Shown one piece after another: positions 1-8,955 of a stretch of 30,579 nt of DNA. Where the stretch lies: assembly GCA_021152555.1 (NCBI GenBank), contig JAGKVE010000046.1:1-30579 (forward strand), given 5' to 3'. How positions within the stretch are numbered: the first letter of the stretch is position 1; every line of letters starts with the position of its first letter. Source of the stretch: Bacteroidia bacterium. Lineage in GTDB: Bacteria; Bacteroidota; Bacteroidia; Bacteroidales; Paludibacteraceae. Position numbers and translations under genes: made by a program. The notes beneath the pieces are model-generated. The model ran no database searches. It was given only the letters and a program-made list of their open reading frames with translations, and was not told where the DNA came from.

Positions 1-108
1 TGTCGTCACTAACAATCGACCTTATATAGATGGATATGTATCAACATTAGCGTAAAATATCATTTTTTTGTCACTTTTTTAATATAGTTCGTTTATTTTC
101 GTTTATCT

Positions 109-163
109 CTCGATATTGACTCGATAACGGCTCGATAACGGTTCGATAACGGTTCGATATTGG
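109..163. repeat. 11-base tandem repeat, five copies
   Basis: Five head-to-tail copies of an 11-base unit with consensus CTCGATAACGG. The outer copies carry ATTG(A/G) in place of AACGG, and a sixth, decayed copy may follow to 174. The array starts 25 bases past the ompH stop on the transcribed strand. The same unit with the same period recurs at 15553-15607, just past another minus-strand stop. The unit is not self-complementary, so this is not an ordinary terminator hairpin. Bases 1-108 show no gene, RNA or clear promoter. Confidence 0.85.
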
Positions 164-187
164 TTCGAGCACAAATTCATCGGGATG

Positions 188-745
188 TTATTTAGCGCCG
201 AGTTTTTGCAGCACCTGATCCGAGATATCCAATTTGGAGGACATATAAATAAGTGCCGGATCTGCAGAACGGTCTTTGACCAAATCAATCCTTTTCTCGT
301 TAGCCAAATCCTGAATCGCGTTGTAAATCTCATCCTGGATAGGTTTAATAAGCGCCTCGCGTTTTTTATACAATTCGCCTTCCTGTCCGAAATATTTGCG
401 TTTGAGTTCCAATACCTCCTGCTCTTTCTTTACAATTTCCTGTTCCCGCTGTGTGCGCATGGCCTCGGACAGGAATATTTGCTCAGTCTGGTAGTTAGTC
501 GCCATGACGCGTGCTTCCTGCTGCGCTGCCTCCACCTCTTTTTGCCAGCGCTTAGATAACATTGTCAATTGTTCGTTCGCCTGTTCATACTGCGGCAGGT
601 TTTTCAGTATATACTGCATATCAATGAAGGCAACTGACTGGTCTTTGGCAAACAGCGTGCCAAAACAAGTCATGAAGACGAATAACAGGCCTATCCCCAG
701 CCCCTCATTGAACGGAAGGAAGATTTTCGATTTCTTATGTGCCAT
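188..745 (-). CDS. ompH: OmpH/Skp-family periplasmic chaperone
   Basis: 185-residue protein of the OmpH/Skp family, which holds unfolded outer-membrane proteins in the periplasm for delivery to BamA. An N-terminal hydrophobic segment at about residues 13-33 acts as signal peptide or anchor. It is followed by the family-typical start of the mature domain (VAFIDMQYILKNLPQYE) and a long Q/E/K-rich coiled-coil region at about 55-130, as expected for the tentacle helices. A C-terminal segment LDISDQVLQKLG closes the fold. It lies 26 bases downstream of bamA, its functional partner, at the end of the dnaN-to-ompH run. Bacteroidales often carry two ompH copies after bamA; only one is seen here before the repeat array and the window edge. 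The signal region is longer than usual, with a basic and polar extension before the hydrophobic stretch, so the true start may be internal. Confidence 0.9.
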   Translation of the reverse strand: MAHKKSKIFLPFNEGLGIGLLFVFMTCFGTLFAKDQSVAFIDMQYILKNLPQYEQANEQLTMLSKRWQKEVEAAQQEARVMATNYQTEQIFLSEAMRTQREQEIVKKEQEVLELKRKYFGQEGELYKKREALIKPIQDEIYNAIQDLANEKRIDLVKDRSADPALIYMSSKLDISDQVLQKLGAK

Positions 746-771
746 TTTCAGTTTTGTATTAGTCCTTTTAA

Positions 772-3348
772 TTACAACTCTTGTCCGAGAACGAAGTGGA
801 ACTGGCTTCCACTATATTGCTTGGAGCCGTTAATATCATCAAATCCCCAGCCCCAGTCAATACCGAGAAGTCCGAACATCGGCAGGAAAATACGCACTCC
901 GAGACCGGCTGAACGTTTAAGGTTAAAGGGATTATAGTTTCTTATATCCGAGAAACAGTTACCCGCCTCCAGAAAGACGTGCGCCCAAATAGTTGCACTC
1001 TGCTCCAGAGTAATCGGGTAACGCAGCTCCATGGTAAATTTATTATACAGATAACCCATGTTTCGTCCCGTAGCGACGTCGTACGGTGTCAGAGCTCCGG
1101 ACGAATAACCTCGCATCGCCACATATTCCGTAGCATAACTGGTGTAACTCGACATACCGTCACCACCCATATAGAAGGACTCGAACGGTGACTTGGCATA
1201 CTGGTTGTAGTGCCCGAGATAACCGAACTCGGCGCGCGTCATGAGAACGAGCTTGCTATCCTTACTAAGCGGGGTGAACACCTTTCCCGTGAATTTCCAT
1301 TTATGGTACTCAATGAGGTGGTATTTTTCTGAAGCCGCCATCTGCGAATAGTCTTTTTTGTTGAAGAGCGACCACGGCGGTGTAATCTTCAAGCCTATAG
1401 TGAACTGGCTTCCTCGACGCGTATAAATCGGATTGTCGATAGACGAACGGCTGAGTTGCAGATTGAGTGCCAGGTTATGACTGGTACCGTTCGCAATCAG
1501 CAGGTACGGCCAATCCTTCATCATATACATCTGGTAACTCAACTCGCCGTAGAAGGAGAAATAGTCATCCGGCCAGCGGAGACGTTTTCCATATCCGATA
1601 GACACACCCAGCGTACGCAGGTACTTGTCCCTGTCCGCCTCTGACTCCGCTAACTGTTGGTAATAATTGCTGTTACCGGAATAGTAATAATAACTGGAAT
1701 AGGTGTTGTACAGATTCTGGTACGCCTTCTGGTAACGCGAAGAATAACCGGTCTGGTTAGCAAAATAGATACTTGCGCTCAGACTGTTCGGCCGCTTGCC
1801 GCCGAGCCAGGGCTCCAAAAACGAGATAGATGCGGATGTATAATATATACCGTTCGTGCGCGCGTTAACGGAGAAGGTCTGTCCTTCGCCCTGCGGCACA
1901 ATGCGGTACGCTTTCTTATTAAAGAGGTTCTGGATAGCGAAATTAGTGAACTTGAGTCCCAACGAGCCGACCAGACCTGTGGCGCCCCAACCAAGCGAGA
2001 ACTCAATCTGGTCGCTGGACTTGGTTTGTAACTGATATGTGATGTCCACCGTTCCTTCTTCAGGATTCGGCTGGATATCGGGAACCAGTTTCTCCTGGTC
2101 AAAATGCCCCATCTGCGCCAACTCGCGAAGCGAGCGCATGATATCCGACTGGGAATATAACTGACCCGGCTTGGTATATAACTCACGGCGTACAACATGC
2201 TCATAAACGCGCGTATTACCGACTATGTTGACCTCATTAATCGTCGCGGGTTTTCCCTCGTAGATACGCATCTCAAAATCAATAGAGTCATTTTCCACAT
2301 TGACTTCCACCGGTTCGACATTGAAGAACAAGTATCCGCGGTCGGTATATAACTTGCTAACCGCATCGTCATCTCCTGTCAGACGGTCATTGAGTGTTTT
2401 GAGATTATACACGTCTCCCTGCTTGACGCCCAATGTGGCATCCAGGAACTCATACGGATACACGGTATTTCCCACCCATTTGACAGAACGGACATAATAT
2501 TTGTCACCCTCGCTAATCGTCATATAGACATCCACGCGTGTAGGGTCTTCAGGATTGGGCACTACGCTATCCGCCACGATATAGGCATCGCGGTAACCGT
2601 ATTCATTATATTTCTCGATGACAGCCTGCTTGTCCTTTTCATACTCCGCAGTAACGAATTTTTTGGTTCGGAAGAGATTGATAATATTATTATCATTTGT
2701 CTTCTTCATCGCCTTATTGATTTGCAAGTCCGTCAGGTTCTCATTACCTGTGATATATATTTTCCCGACCTTTGTTTTCGCCTTTTTATCGACCGCCACC
2801 AGCACTTTGACATAACCGGGATGGTCTTGGTCCGGATGTTGTATGACATGCACTTCGGCATTATGGAATCCTTTCTCCGCCAGATATTTTTTGATAACCG
2901 TCTGGCAATGATCCTCGAGGTTCGGTGTCATTTGACTTCCTTGGCGGATACCCGCCTTAACCTCGACATCCTCTTTTTCACTTTTCTTCAACCCCTCATA
3001 TTGAACGGAACTGATACGCGGCCGTTGTTCGAGCGCAATGACAAGCCAAATCTTATTGCCTTCAATCTTCTTAGCCTTAATCTGTACATTGGAGAAGAGA
3101 CCTTGTTTCCAGAATCGTTTGATAGCTTTCGTTATCTGGTCGCCTGGCACCTCTATCTTATCGCCCACAGCGAGCCCTGAGAAACCAATCAGCACAAAGT
3201 CCTCGTAACTGTCTGCGCCCTCAACTTCAATGCCCGCAATTTCATACGTCTTGCGTGTCATGCCATACTCAATCTCTTGCGCCCGGATTTGCGGAGCAAG
3301 GGATAATGCACAACAAGCAAGGAGTATTATGTATAAAAATCTCTTCAC
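772..3348 (-). CDS. bamA: BamA, outer-membrane protein assembly factor
   Basis: 858-residue Omp85-family protein that inserts beta-barrel proteins into the outer membrane. It has a signal peptide (residues 1-23, ending QIRAQ), about five POTRA domains to roughly residue 440, then a 16-strand-type barrel. The conserved loop-6 motif appears as MRGY at 745-748. The start is GTG, three bases after the uppS stop, and gives a normal signal peptide. Two oddities: the last residue is Leu (FVLGQEL) where barrel proteins usually end in an aromatic residue, and an extracellular loop at about 543-566 is dominated by Tyr, Ser and Asn. It lies between uppS and ompH, the usual Bacteroidales order. Identification is secure; the POTRA boundaries are estimates. 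Confidence 0.96.
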   Translation of the reverse strand: MKRFLYIILLACCALSLAPQIRAQEIEYGMTRKTYEIAGIEVEGADSYEDFVLIGFSGLAVGDKIEVPGDQITKAIKRFWKQGLFSNVQIKAKKIEGNKIWLVIALEQRPRISSVQYEGLKKSEKEDVEVKAGIRQGSQMTPNLEDHCQTVIKKYLAEKGFHNAEVHVIQHPDQDHPGYVKVLVAVDKKAKTKVGKIYITGNENLTDLQINKAMKKTNDNNIINLFRTKKFVTAEYEKDKQAVIEKYNEYGYRDAYIVADSVVPNPEDPTRVDVYMTISEGDKYYVRSVKWVGNTVYPYEFLDATLGVKQGDVYNLKTLNDRLTGDDDAVSKLYTDRGYLFFNVEPVEVNVENDSIDFEMRIYEGKPATINEVNIVGNTRVYEHVVRRELYTKPGQLYSQSDIMRSLRELAQMGHFDQEKLVPDIQPNPEEGTVDITYQLQTKSSDQIEFSLGWGATGLVGSLGLKFTNFAIQNLFNKKAYRIVPQGEGQTFSVNARTNGIYYTSASISFLEPWLGGKRPNSLSASIYFANQTGYSSRYQKAYQNLYNTYSSYYYYSGNSNYYQQLAESEADRDKYLRTLGVSIGYGKRLRWPDDYFSFYGELSYQMYMMKDWPYLLIANGTSHNLALNLQLSRSSIDNPIYTRRGSQFTIGLKITPPWSLFNKKDYSQMAASEKYHLIEYHKWKFTGKVFTPLSKDSKLVLMTRAEFGYLGHYNQYAKSPFESFYMGGDGMSSYTSYATEYVAMRGYSSGALTPYDVATGRNMGYLYNKFTMELRYPITLEQSATIWAHVFLEAGNCFSDIRNYNPFNLKRSAGLGVRIFLPMFGLLGIDWGWGFDDINGSKQYSGSQFHFVLGQEL

Positions 3349-3351
3349 CTC

Positions 3352-4095
3352 TTATTTATTCACTTGTTCGGACGTTTTACCGAAACGTCTCTCTCTCTTC
3401 TGATAATCAACAATCGCCTTATAGAATTCTTCATCAGTAAATTCCGGCCACAGGCAGTCTGTAAAATACAACTCACTGTAAGCCAGTTGCCATAAGAGGA
3501 AATTGCTGATACGATATTCGCCACTGGTTCTGATTAACAAGTCGGGATCGGGCATTTCGCTCGTTGTCATCAGCGAACTAACCAACTGCTCATTAACATC
3601 CTCGGGTCTCAAACTACCCTTTTGCGCCAGGCGTACGGCCTCTTGCACCGCGCGGGTAATTTCCCATCGTGCGGAATAACTGAGTGCAATCACCATAGTG
3701 AGCCCCGTATTGCGGCTTGTTTGCTCTATACAACCGAGGAACTTCTGACGCGTTCCTTCCGGCAGGCGCTCTATATCCCCAATTGTCTGCAGACGGACAT
3801 TATTATTCATCAATGTCGGTGTCTCCTTGACAATCGTATCCACAAGAAGCGTCATGAGCGCATCTACTTCCTCCTTCGGTCTATTCCAATTCTCCGTAGA
3901 GAAAGTATATAAAGTCAGGTATTCAATACCCAATTGGGTCGCCGCTACCGTGATATTGTGCACGGTCTCCACGCCCTGCTTATGCCCGAACATGCGTGCA
4001 AGACCTTGTTGTTTCGCCCATCGTCCGTTCCCGTCCATGATGATCGCGATATGCCGCGGGAGACGAGCCTTGTCTATTTGTTCTCTATAATCCAT
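3352..4095 (-). CDS. uppS: Isoprenyl transferase (undecaprenyl diphosphate synthase)
   Basis: 247-residue cis-prenyltransferase that adds isopentenyl units to farnesyl diphosphate to make the C55 carrier for peptidoglycan and O-antigen. The catalytic Asp is D21 in IIMDGNGRWAKQQG. The C-terminal signature RTSGEYRISNFLLWQ and YSELYFTDCLWPEF are intact. The ATG at 4095 is preferred because it is one base after the upstream stop and gives the usual length; an in-frame extension of 17 codons to 4146 would overlap the upstream gene and has no family support. It is translationally tight with the DUF6089 gene before it and bamA after it. Confidence 0.95.
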   Translation of the reverse strand: MDYREQIDKARLPRHIAIIMDGNGRWAKQQGLARMFGHKQGVETVHNITVAATQLGIEYLTLYTFSTENWNRPKEEVDALMTLLVDTIVKETPTLMNNNVRLQTIGDIERLPEGTRQKFLGCIEQTSRNTGLTMVIALSYSARWEITRAVQEAVRLAQKGSLRPEDVNEQLVSSLMTTSEMPDPDLLIRTSGEYRISNFLLWQLAYSELYFTDCLWPEFTDEEFYKAIVDYQKRERRFGKTSEQVNK

Positions 4096-4096
4096 G

Positions 4097-4771
4097 TCAA
4101 TCAGTATTACAAATTCTACATGCCTTTGGCGAACGGGCAAACTCAACGACGATGCCCACCGTAAGCATTCCCGTCAAGTCGCAGTTCATCCAGTTCCAAC
4201 CATTCAACTGATGTTTGTTATCCAGTTCTTTGGGACCTTCCAGTCCGTCCGACATATAGATATTATGCTGCCACGCCACATTCAAGCCCACGCGGTCATG
4301 GAACTTCCATTTGAATCCGATTCCTAACGGCACATACCCGTACACTTTATTGCCATAACTCAAACCAATACCGAGAAAAATATACGGTGTATAGGGTCGT
4401 ATGCGCTTATCGTACTTGTTAGCACTGCCGAAACGGAAAAAATTAAACTCTGCCATTACATCAACTCCGAAGAGCTGGTTCTTCCACATCGTTTCCAATT
4501 TCTCGCCTCGGATTGTATAGTCATGCCCCACAATGCGTTGCCCGGAAAACTTAGCCTGTATAGCCCACCGTTTGGTAAACTTATAGCGGAAATGCAGGCC
4601 GTATGCCTCGCGCGGGTTCATGAAAATATGCGGCGCTGCGTCACCGACATAGTAGCCGCAACCGCCCTGTAAGCCCAACTCGCATAAATACGGCTGTCCT
4701 TGCGCATGAGTGTCAACAACAGGGACACAAACGCAGAAAACCAGTAATATTATGTATAGTGTTTTTTTCAA
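4097..4771 (-). CDS. DUF6089-like outer-membrane barrel protein
   Basis: 224-residue predicted outer-membrane protein with signal peptide MKKTLYIILLVFCVCVP through about residue 23 (THAQ). The rest alternates short hydrophobic and polar strands with many Gly and aromatic residues (GLQGGCGYYVGD, YGLHFRYKF, PYIFLGIGLSYG), typical of a small 8- to 10-strand barrel. Gene order (before uppS and bamA) and sequence style match the DUF6089 family of Bacteroidales, whose function is unknown. The start is TTG and shares bases with the radA stop (TTGA), implying translational coupling. The family name is by recall of context and pattern, not by a search. Confidence 0.75.
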   Translation of the reverse strand: MKKTLYIILLVFCVCVPVVDTHAQGQPYLCELGLQGGCGYYVGDAAPHIFMNPREAYGLHFRYKFTKRWAIQAKFSGQRIVGHDYTIRGEKLETMWKNQLFGVDVMAEFNFFRFGSANKYDKRIRPYTPYIFLGIGLSYGNKVYGYVPLGIGFKWKFHDRVGLNVAWQHNIYMSDGLEGPKELDNKHQLNGWNWMNCDLTGMLTVGIVVEFARSPKACRICNTD

Positions 4772-6126
4772 TTCTTAATCAGTAATCTAAAGGCGTCCGT
4801 CACTTTCTTGACTGCCACCACTTCAATCTTAAACCTGCTCACATCCACCTTTTGATCAGCCGGAACAAGTATTCTGCGGAAGCCGAGCTTCTGGGCCTCT
4901 GCGATACGTTGCTCAATTCGATTGACCGGCCGTATCTCTCCCGCCAAGCCTACTTCGCCGCACAGACATGTTCCCGCGTTCAATGCGATATCCATATTAC
5001 TGCTCAGCACCGCTGCCAGAACAGCCAAATCAATGGCAGGGTCTTGTACGCGCAGTCCTCCGGCTATATTAAGGAATACATCTTTTTGCAGCAACTTAAA
5101 TCCTACGCGTTTCTCAAGCACCGCCAACAGCATATTCAGTCGTCTGCCGTCAAAGCCGGTTGACGAACGTTGCGGCGTACCGTATGCAGCCGAAGAAACC
5201 AATGCCTGCACTTCAATCAGGAAAGGTCTTACGCCTTCTACAGCCGCAGCGATAGCAATACCCGATAGCCCTTCGCGTGCCGTGGACAACAACAATTCCG
5301 ACGGATTAGTTACCTCCCGCAATCCGTTCTGCCGCATCTCATATATTCCGATTTCGGATGTTGAGCCGAAACGGTTCTTCTGCGCACGCAGAATCCGGTA
5401 CATATATTGTTGGTCGCCCTCAAACTGCAGCACAGTATCGACAATATGCTCCAGCACTTTCGGCCCGGCAAGCGAACCTTCTTTGTTTATATGCCCGATG
5501 ATGATAAAGGGTATATTACGCGATTTGGCAAACTCCATTATGCGGGCAGCACACTCGCGCACCTGGGTTATACTGCCGATTGTAGCCTCTATGGTCTCGG
5601 TGCCGATAGTCTGTATGGAGTCAACCACCACTATCTCCGGCTCTATTTCTTTTACCTGTTCAAGGATACGCTCCAGAGATGTCTCAGAAGAGATATACAG
5701 ATTTTCTGCGTTTCCCGCCAACCGTTCTGCTCGCAGTTTGAGTTGACGGACAGACTCTTCTCCCGATGCGTACAAGGTCTTGCGTTCACCTTGCTGCATC
5801 AACACTTGCAATGCCAGTGTGGACTTGCCGATACCGGGTTCACCCCCTAAAAGCACCAGACTACCGGGTACCAATCCCCCACCCAGAACGCGGTTGAACT
5901 CTCCGTTGCACATATCCATGCGCATCTCTTCGTTCGCAACCACATCTTGAAGTCGCTGAGGAACAGCCGCTCCGGTAGAACGCGGCATCACACCTTTCTT
6001 TGGAGCCGCAGCCACTATCTCTTCTTCATATGTTCCCCATTCTCCGCATACGGGACAACGGCCGAGCATCTGCGGGGCTTTGGCTCCGCAGGACGAACAT
6101 ACATATTGAATAGTAGTTTTTGCCAT
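4768..6126 (-). CDS. radA: DNA repair protein RadA
   Basis: 452-residue RadA (Sms), a RecA-like ATPase that promotes branch migration and processing of recombination intermediates. An N-terminal zinc finger has C10, C13, C24 and C27 (CSSCG ... CPVCG). Walker A is GGEPGIGKST at 94-103, Walker B-like IVVVDS is at 165-170, and the RadA-specific KNRFG motif is at 250-254. The C-terminal third is a Lon-protease-like domain. Length is normal for the family (450-460). It sits six bases after rnz and overlaps the next start by four bases. No anomaly seen. Confidence 0.97.
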   Translation of the reverse strand: MAKTTIQYVCSSCGAKAPQMLGRCPVCGEWGTYEEEIVAAAPKKGVMPRSTGAAVPQRLQDVVANEEMRMDMCNGEFNRVLGGGLVPGSLVLLGGEPGIGKSTLALQVLMQQGERKTLYASGEESVRQLKLRAERLAGNAENLYISSETSLERILEQVKEIEPEIVVVDSIQTIGTETIEATIGSITQVRECAARIMEFAKSRNIPFIIIGHINKEGSLAGPKVLEHIVDTVLQFEGDQQYMYRILRAQKNRFGSTSEIGIYEMRQNGLREVTNPSELLLSTAREGLSGIAIAAAVEGVRPFLIEVQALVSSAAYGTPQRSSTGFDGRRLNMLLAVLEKRVGFKLLQKDVFLNIAGGLRVQDPAIDLAVLAAVLSSNMDIALNAGTCLCGEVGLAGEIRPVNRIEQRIAEAQKLGFRRILVPADQKVDVSRFKIEVVAVKKVTDAFRLLIKN

Positions 6127-6132
6127 CCGTAT

Positions 6133-6939
6133 TTATAACTCTATGACGTCATTTTCCTCCGCGAGGGCTGTGTTCTCAAAAATCGGCTTGGCTTCTTCAA
6201 GAAACAGCGTATGGTCTTCCACTCGCGCAGAGTAATGCCCCAGTATCAATTTCCCGACTCCCGCCTTCCGTGCTATCGTTGCTGCATCCGCCGCTGTCGA
6301 GTGTTTCACCTCTTTGCTGCGCGCAGCCATTGATTGAAGGAACGTAGATTCGTGGTACAGAACATCCACACCCTCAATGATGGGCACAATCTTCTCGCTA
6401 TACATTGTATCCGAACAATAGGCGTAGCGTTTCCGCGTCTCATACTCAAAACTGCCATCCTCTTTTTTAACGCGGTGTGTTTCCTTGAACAAAAAGCCGC
6501 ATGTCGGAACGCCGTGTTTCAAAGGAATAGTCTCCACGCTGACCGTCCGGTCTTCATAAATAAGCGCATGCTTACGGGGGTTGATATGATGGAAGATTAT
6601 CTCGTACTGTCTGTCTCCGGCATGATAATCCAGCAGCGGTCTGAGCAGTTTCTCCAAGTCCGGCTGCGCATATATATGCATCGGCTGCGTACGCTTGAGC
6701 ATACCGAGCGTTGTCAGCAATCCGATAAGGCCGAAACAATGGTCTCCGTGAAGATGGGAAATGAAAATATTATACAGTCGCGAAGTATGTGTGCCTAACC
6801 TCTGCATTGTGAGCACTACACCTTCGCCGCAGTCCACCAGAAACGCCTTGTCACTCAGTTCGACGAGTTGCGCCGAAGGCGAGGTCGTCTTCGTCGGTTT
6901 GGCACTTCCGCATCCTAATATGGTCAGTTTGCCTTTCAC
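6133..6939 (-). CDS. rnz: Ribonuclease Z (tRNase Z)
   Basis: 268-residue metallo-beta-lactamase-fold nuclease that removes tRNA 3' trailers. The zinc motif is HLHGDH at 62-67. Further ligands are visible in YCSDTMYSE (Asp), LYHESTF and the C-terminal LILGHYSAR (His). The opening LTILGCGSAKPTKTTSPSAQ is typical of the short, ElaC-type form. At 268 residues it is somewhat shorter than the usual 300-310. The start is GTG overlapping the upstream stop (GTGA), which indicates coupling to the DUF4954 gene. Confidence 0.92.
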   Translation of the reverse strand: MKGKLTILGCGSAKPTKTTSPSAQLVELSDKAFLVDCGEGVVLTMQRLGTHTSRLYNIFISHLHGDHCFGLIGLLTTLGMLKRTQPMHIYAQPDLEKLLRPLLDYHAGDRQYEIIFHHINPRKHALIYEDRTVSVETIPLKHGVPTCGFLFKETHRVKKEDGSFEYETRKRYAYCSDTMYSEKIVPIIEGVDVLYHESTFLQSMAARSKEVKHSTAADAATIARKAGVGKLILGHYSARVEDHTLFLEEAKPIFENTALAEENDVIEL

Positions 6940-8918
6940 TTGACTGCTGCTAATTTATCCAACATGCATTTTCCTAACGCGGTCTTTTTATCAATATGCT
7001 CAAGGACAGCCTTCACGAACGAGTTGGATTCAAAACTGCCGCGCACTTCTTCAAAGTCAGCTGCCGCCTGCTGGCGGTCGCCGTCCACTCCGAAACCGGT
7101 ATGACTATTCAAATCAAACTCCTTGCGTGCATCGTTGTAAACCATTCTGTCTAGTTCTACAACGGCTTGCTGCCATTCCTCTATGGTTTGGCGGAGCTGA
7201 TCTATCGTGACCTGCTCCAGTTTACAGCCCCATACTTGTTCCAGTTTTTCCAATGCCCATGTCCACTCATATGAATAGTAGTTCGCATGCATAGCCTCCA
7301 AACGGCTTTGTATGTCTGTCAGGCTGAGTGTTCCTTGTTCCACTTCGTCCAACAGTTTGGTAACCTCGTCACGCGGTGCAATCAAGCCTGCCAGATCAAC
7401 CCATGCACCCAATCCTGCCTGGCCGTCAGGACGAAGAACGGCGCGAATCTCATCCAATGAATGCCACTCTTTTTTCTCCAGACGGCTGATAAGACTGTTC
7501 CCAAGGAATTTCTGAATACCAATCGTATATAACTCGCGCCCGTGTTTGAGGGAACTATTACGGATCTTACAATTCTTATAGCCATACACTTCCGTTCCTT
7601 CGCCGCTCAGCGCCTGCAGTTCATTCAGTATTTCCCGTCCGCGCCACATTTTCTGTACCGTATAGGGACTCAGCAGATTAAAATTGATCTGGTCCAATTT
7701 ATGCGGGTCTTTCCGGTTGTCACGTTTCGGCCATTTCTGCGCATCACGGATAGTACCTACTGTACGCAGGTTGGCTCCGGGCACCAAGTAACTCTCCGAG
7801 TTGTTCTCAATGAGATAAGAGAACGGCAGATCAGAGGTATCCGCATGATGCGTATGACGCCCCATCACGAGGCTGAACGCGCCTACCTTGGACGGCCATA
7901 ACAGATAACTGTCACTGGTGGTTTTGGCTCCGCGCTCGGCTATACCCTGATGAATAGGGCCCAGCTTGTACATATGGTTCGACTGGTTGCTGCCCGATCC
8001 CGCATTGAGAAATGAGAACATACCGGCAATCAGCAATGTACTCTTATGATGAGTTACAGTATATGGACCCGCAAAGATAGCGCAGGCTTCTCCGTGCATA
8101 CCCTGACAGTTACTGAAGAACAGACTCTCACCCGCCGAATAGTGTTTGTCAAAAATACAGCCCTGCCCCACAAAACACTTGTCCACCAGAGTTGAGTCAC
8201 CGATTTCTACGCCGGAAGCGATAATGAAATCCTCGCATTTTACACCGCTTCCCAAGCGGACAGGCGCAGACTCATTGGAGTTTACCGTACCATTTTTCAG
8301 ACGGCTCACCCCTACCAGCTCGGCATAGTCACCGATGCGTACATTCTTAATCGATCCGCAGTTCAGGATTCGGACATTGTTCCCTATCTCTCCTATTTCT
8401 GCTGCTTGCGACTCGGCATATGCGTCAATTTGACGCTCCAGTTCGCGGATCATTTGCGGACGATGGCGATAGAGCGTTAAAACATATGCCATACTGGCGC
8501 TCAACTCGTTGAAAATCGGAATCTCACGTCCGCCTCCTTCATTCATCACGGGCACACGTACTCCGTTTCCGAACGTGGTCCTGCGGTCCACCAGAACGGA
8601 GTTCACGTTTTCGATGCACGTATTAGCCCCGATGCGGTAGTTTGCTATATAATTATGGATATTGTACAGATGCGCATCGTCACCCACCTCGCAGTTATGC
8701 AACGTAGCATTGTAAATACCTGAGTGGATTTGCAGCCCGCCGGGCAAATCGATCTCGCGGCGGAAAGCGCCTAATTTGTTATAACCCGAGAAATTGGTAT
8801 TACGCACGTAGCGCGCATCAAAATCCTGCGCCACTTCGACTGCATTCCAATCTTTCGCGCTACATCCTTGCGACTCCATCTGCGCAATTTCTGCGGCGGT
8901 TAGTTTGCGGAAACTCAT
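6936..8918 (-). CDS. DUF4954 family protein, left-handed beta-helix repeats
   Basis: 660-residue protein matching the DUF4954 family, common in Bacteroidales and without a known function. The central half carries imperfect hexapeptide-type repeats (for example IGDYAELVGVSRLKNGTV, VEIGDSTLVDKCFVGQGCIF), suggesting a left-handed beta-helix as in sugar-nucleotide acyl- or nucleotidyltransferases. The C-terminal 200 residues are largely helical (LDEVEQGTLSLTDIQSRLEA). The ATG at 8918 is preferred; an upstream in-frame TTG at 8927 adds only three residues. It lies 37 bases downstream of dnaN and overlaps rnz by four bases. A sugar or nucleotide-sugar substrate is conceivable from the fold but is inference only. 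Confidence 0.85.
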   Translation of the reverse strand: MSFRKLTAAEIAQMESQGCSAKDWNAVEVAQDFDARYVRNTNFSGYNKLGAFRREIDLPGGLQIHSGIYNATLHNCEVGDDAHLYNIHNYIANYRIGANTCIENVNSVLVDRRTTFGNGVRVPVMNEGGGREIPIFNELSASMAYVLTLYRHRPQMIRELERQIDAYAESQAAEIGEIGNNVRILNCGSIKNVRIGDYAELVGVSRLKNGTVNSNESAPVRLGSGVKCEDFIIASGVEIGDSTLVDKCFVGQGCIFDKHYSAGESLFFSNCQGMHGEACAIFAGPYTVTHHKSTLLIAGMFSFLNAGSGSNQSNHMYKLGPIHQGIAERGAKTTSDSYLLWPSKVGAFSLVMGRHTHHADTSDLPFSYLIENNSESYLVPGANLRTVGTIRDAQKWPKRDNRKDPHKLDQINFNLLSPYTVQKMWRGREILNELQALSGEGTEVYGYKNCKIRNSSLKHGRELYTIGIQKFLGNSLISRLEKKEWHSLDEIRAVLRPDGQAGLGAWVDLAGLIAPRDEVTKLLDEVEQGTLSLTDIQSRLEAMHANYYSYEWTWALEKLEQVWGCKLEQVTIDQLRQTIEEWQQAVVELDRMVYNDARKEFDLNSHTGFGVDGDRQQAAADFEEVRGSFESNSFVKAVLEHIDKKTALGKCMLDKLAAVK

Positions 8919-8955
8919 ACTATACAACGTGAGGAATTATAGTTCTTACTGCGAA

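Noticed and set aside
109..163. CRISPR array
   Set aside because: Units of 11 bases are directly adjacent without spacers and no cas gene is present.
4922..5746. 274-residue open frame on the plus strand opposite radA
   Set aside because: Fully antisense to a complete, motif-bearing radA; its composition (many Ser, Arg, Pro) is that of a shadow frame and it has no recognisable domain.
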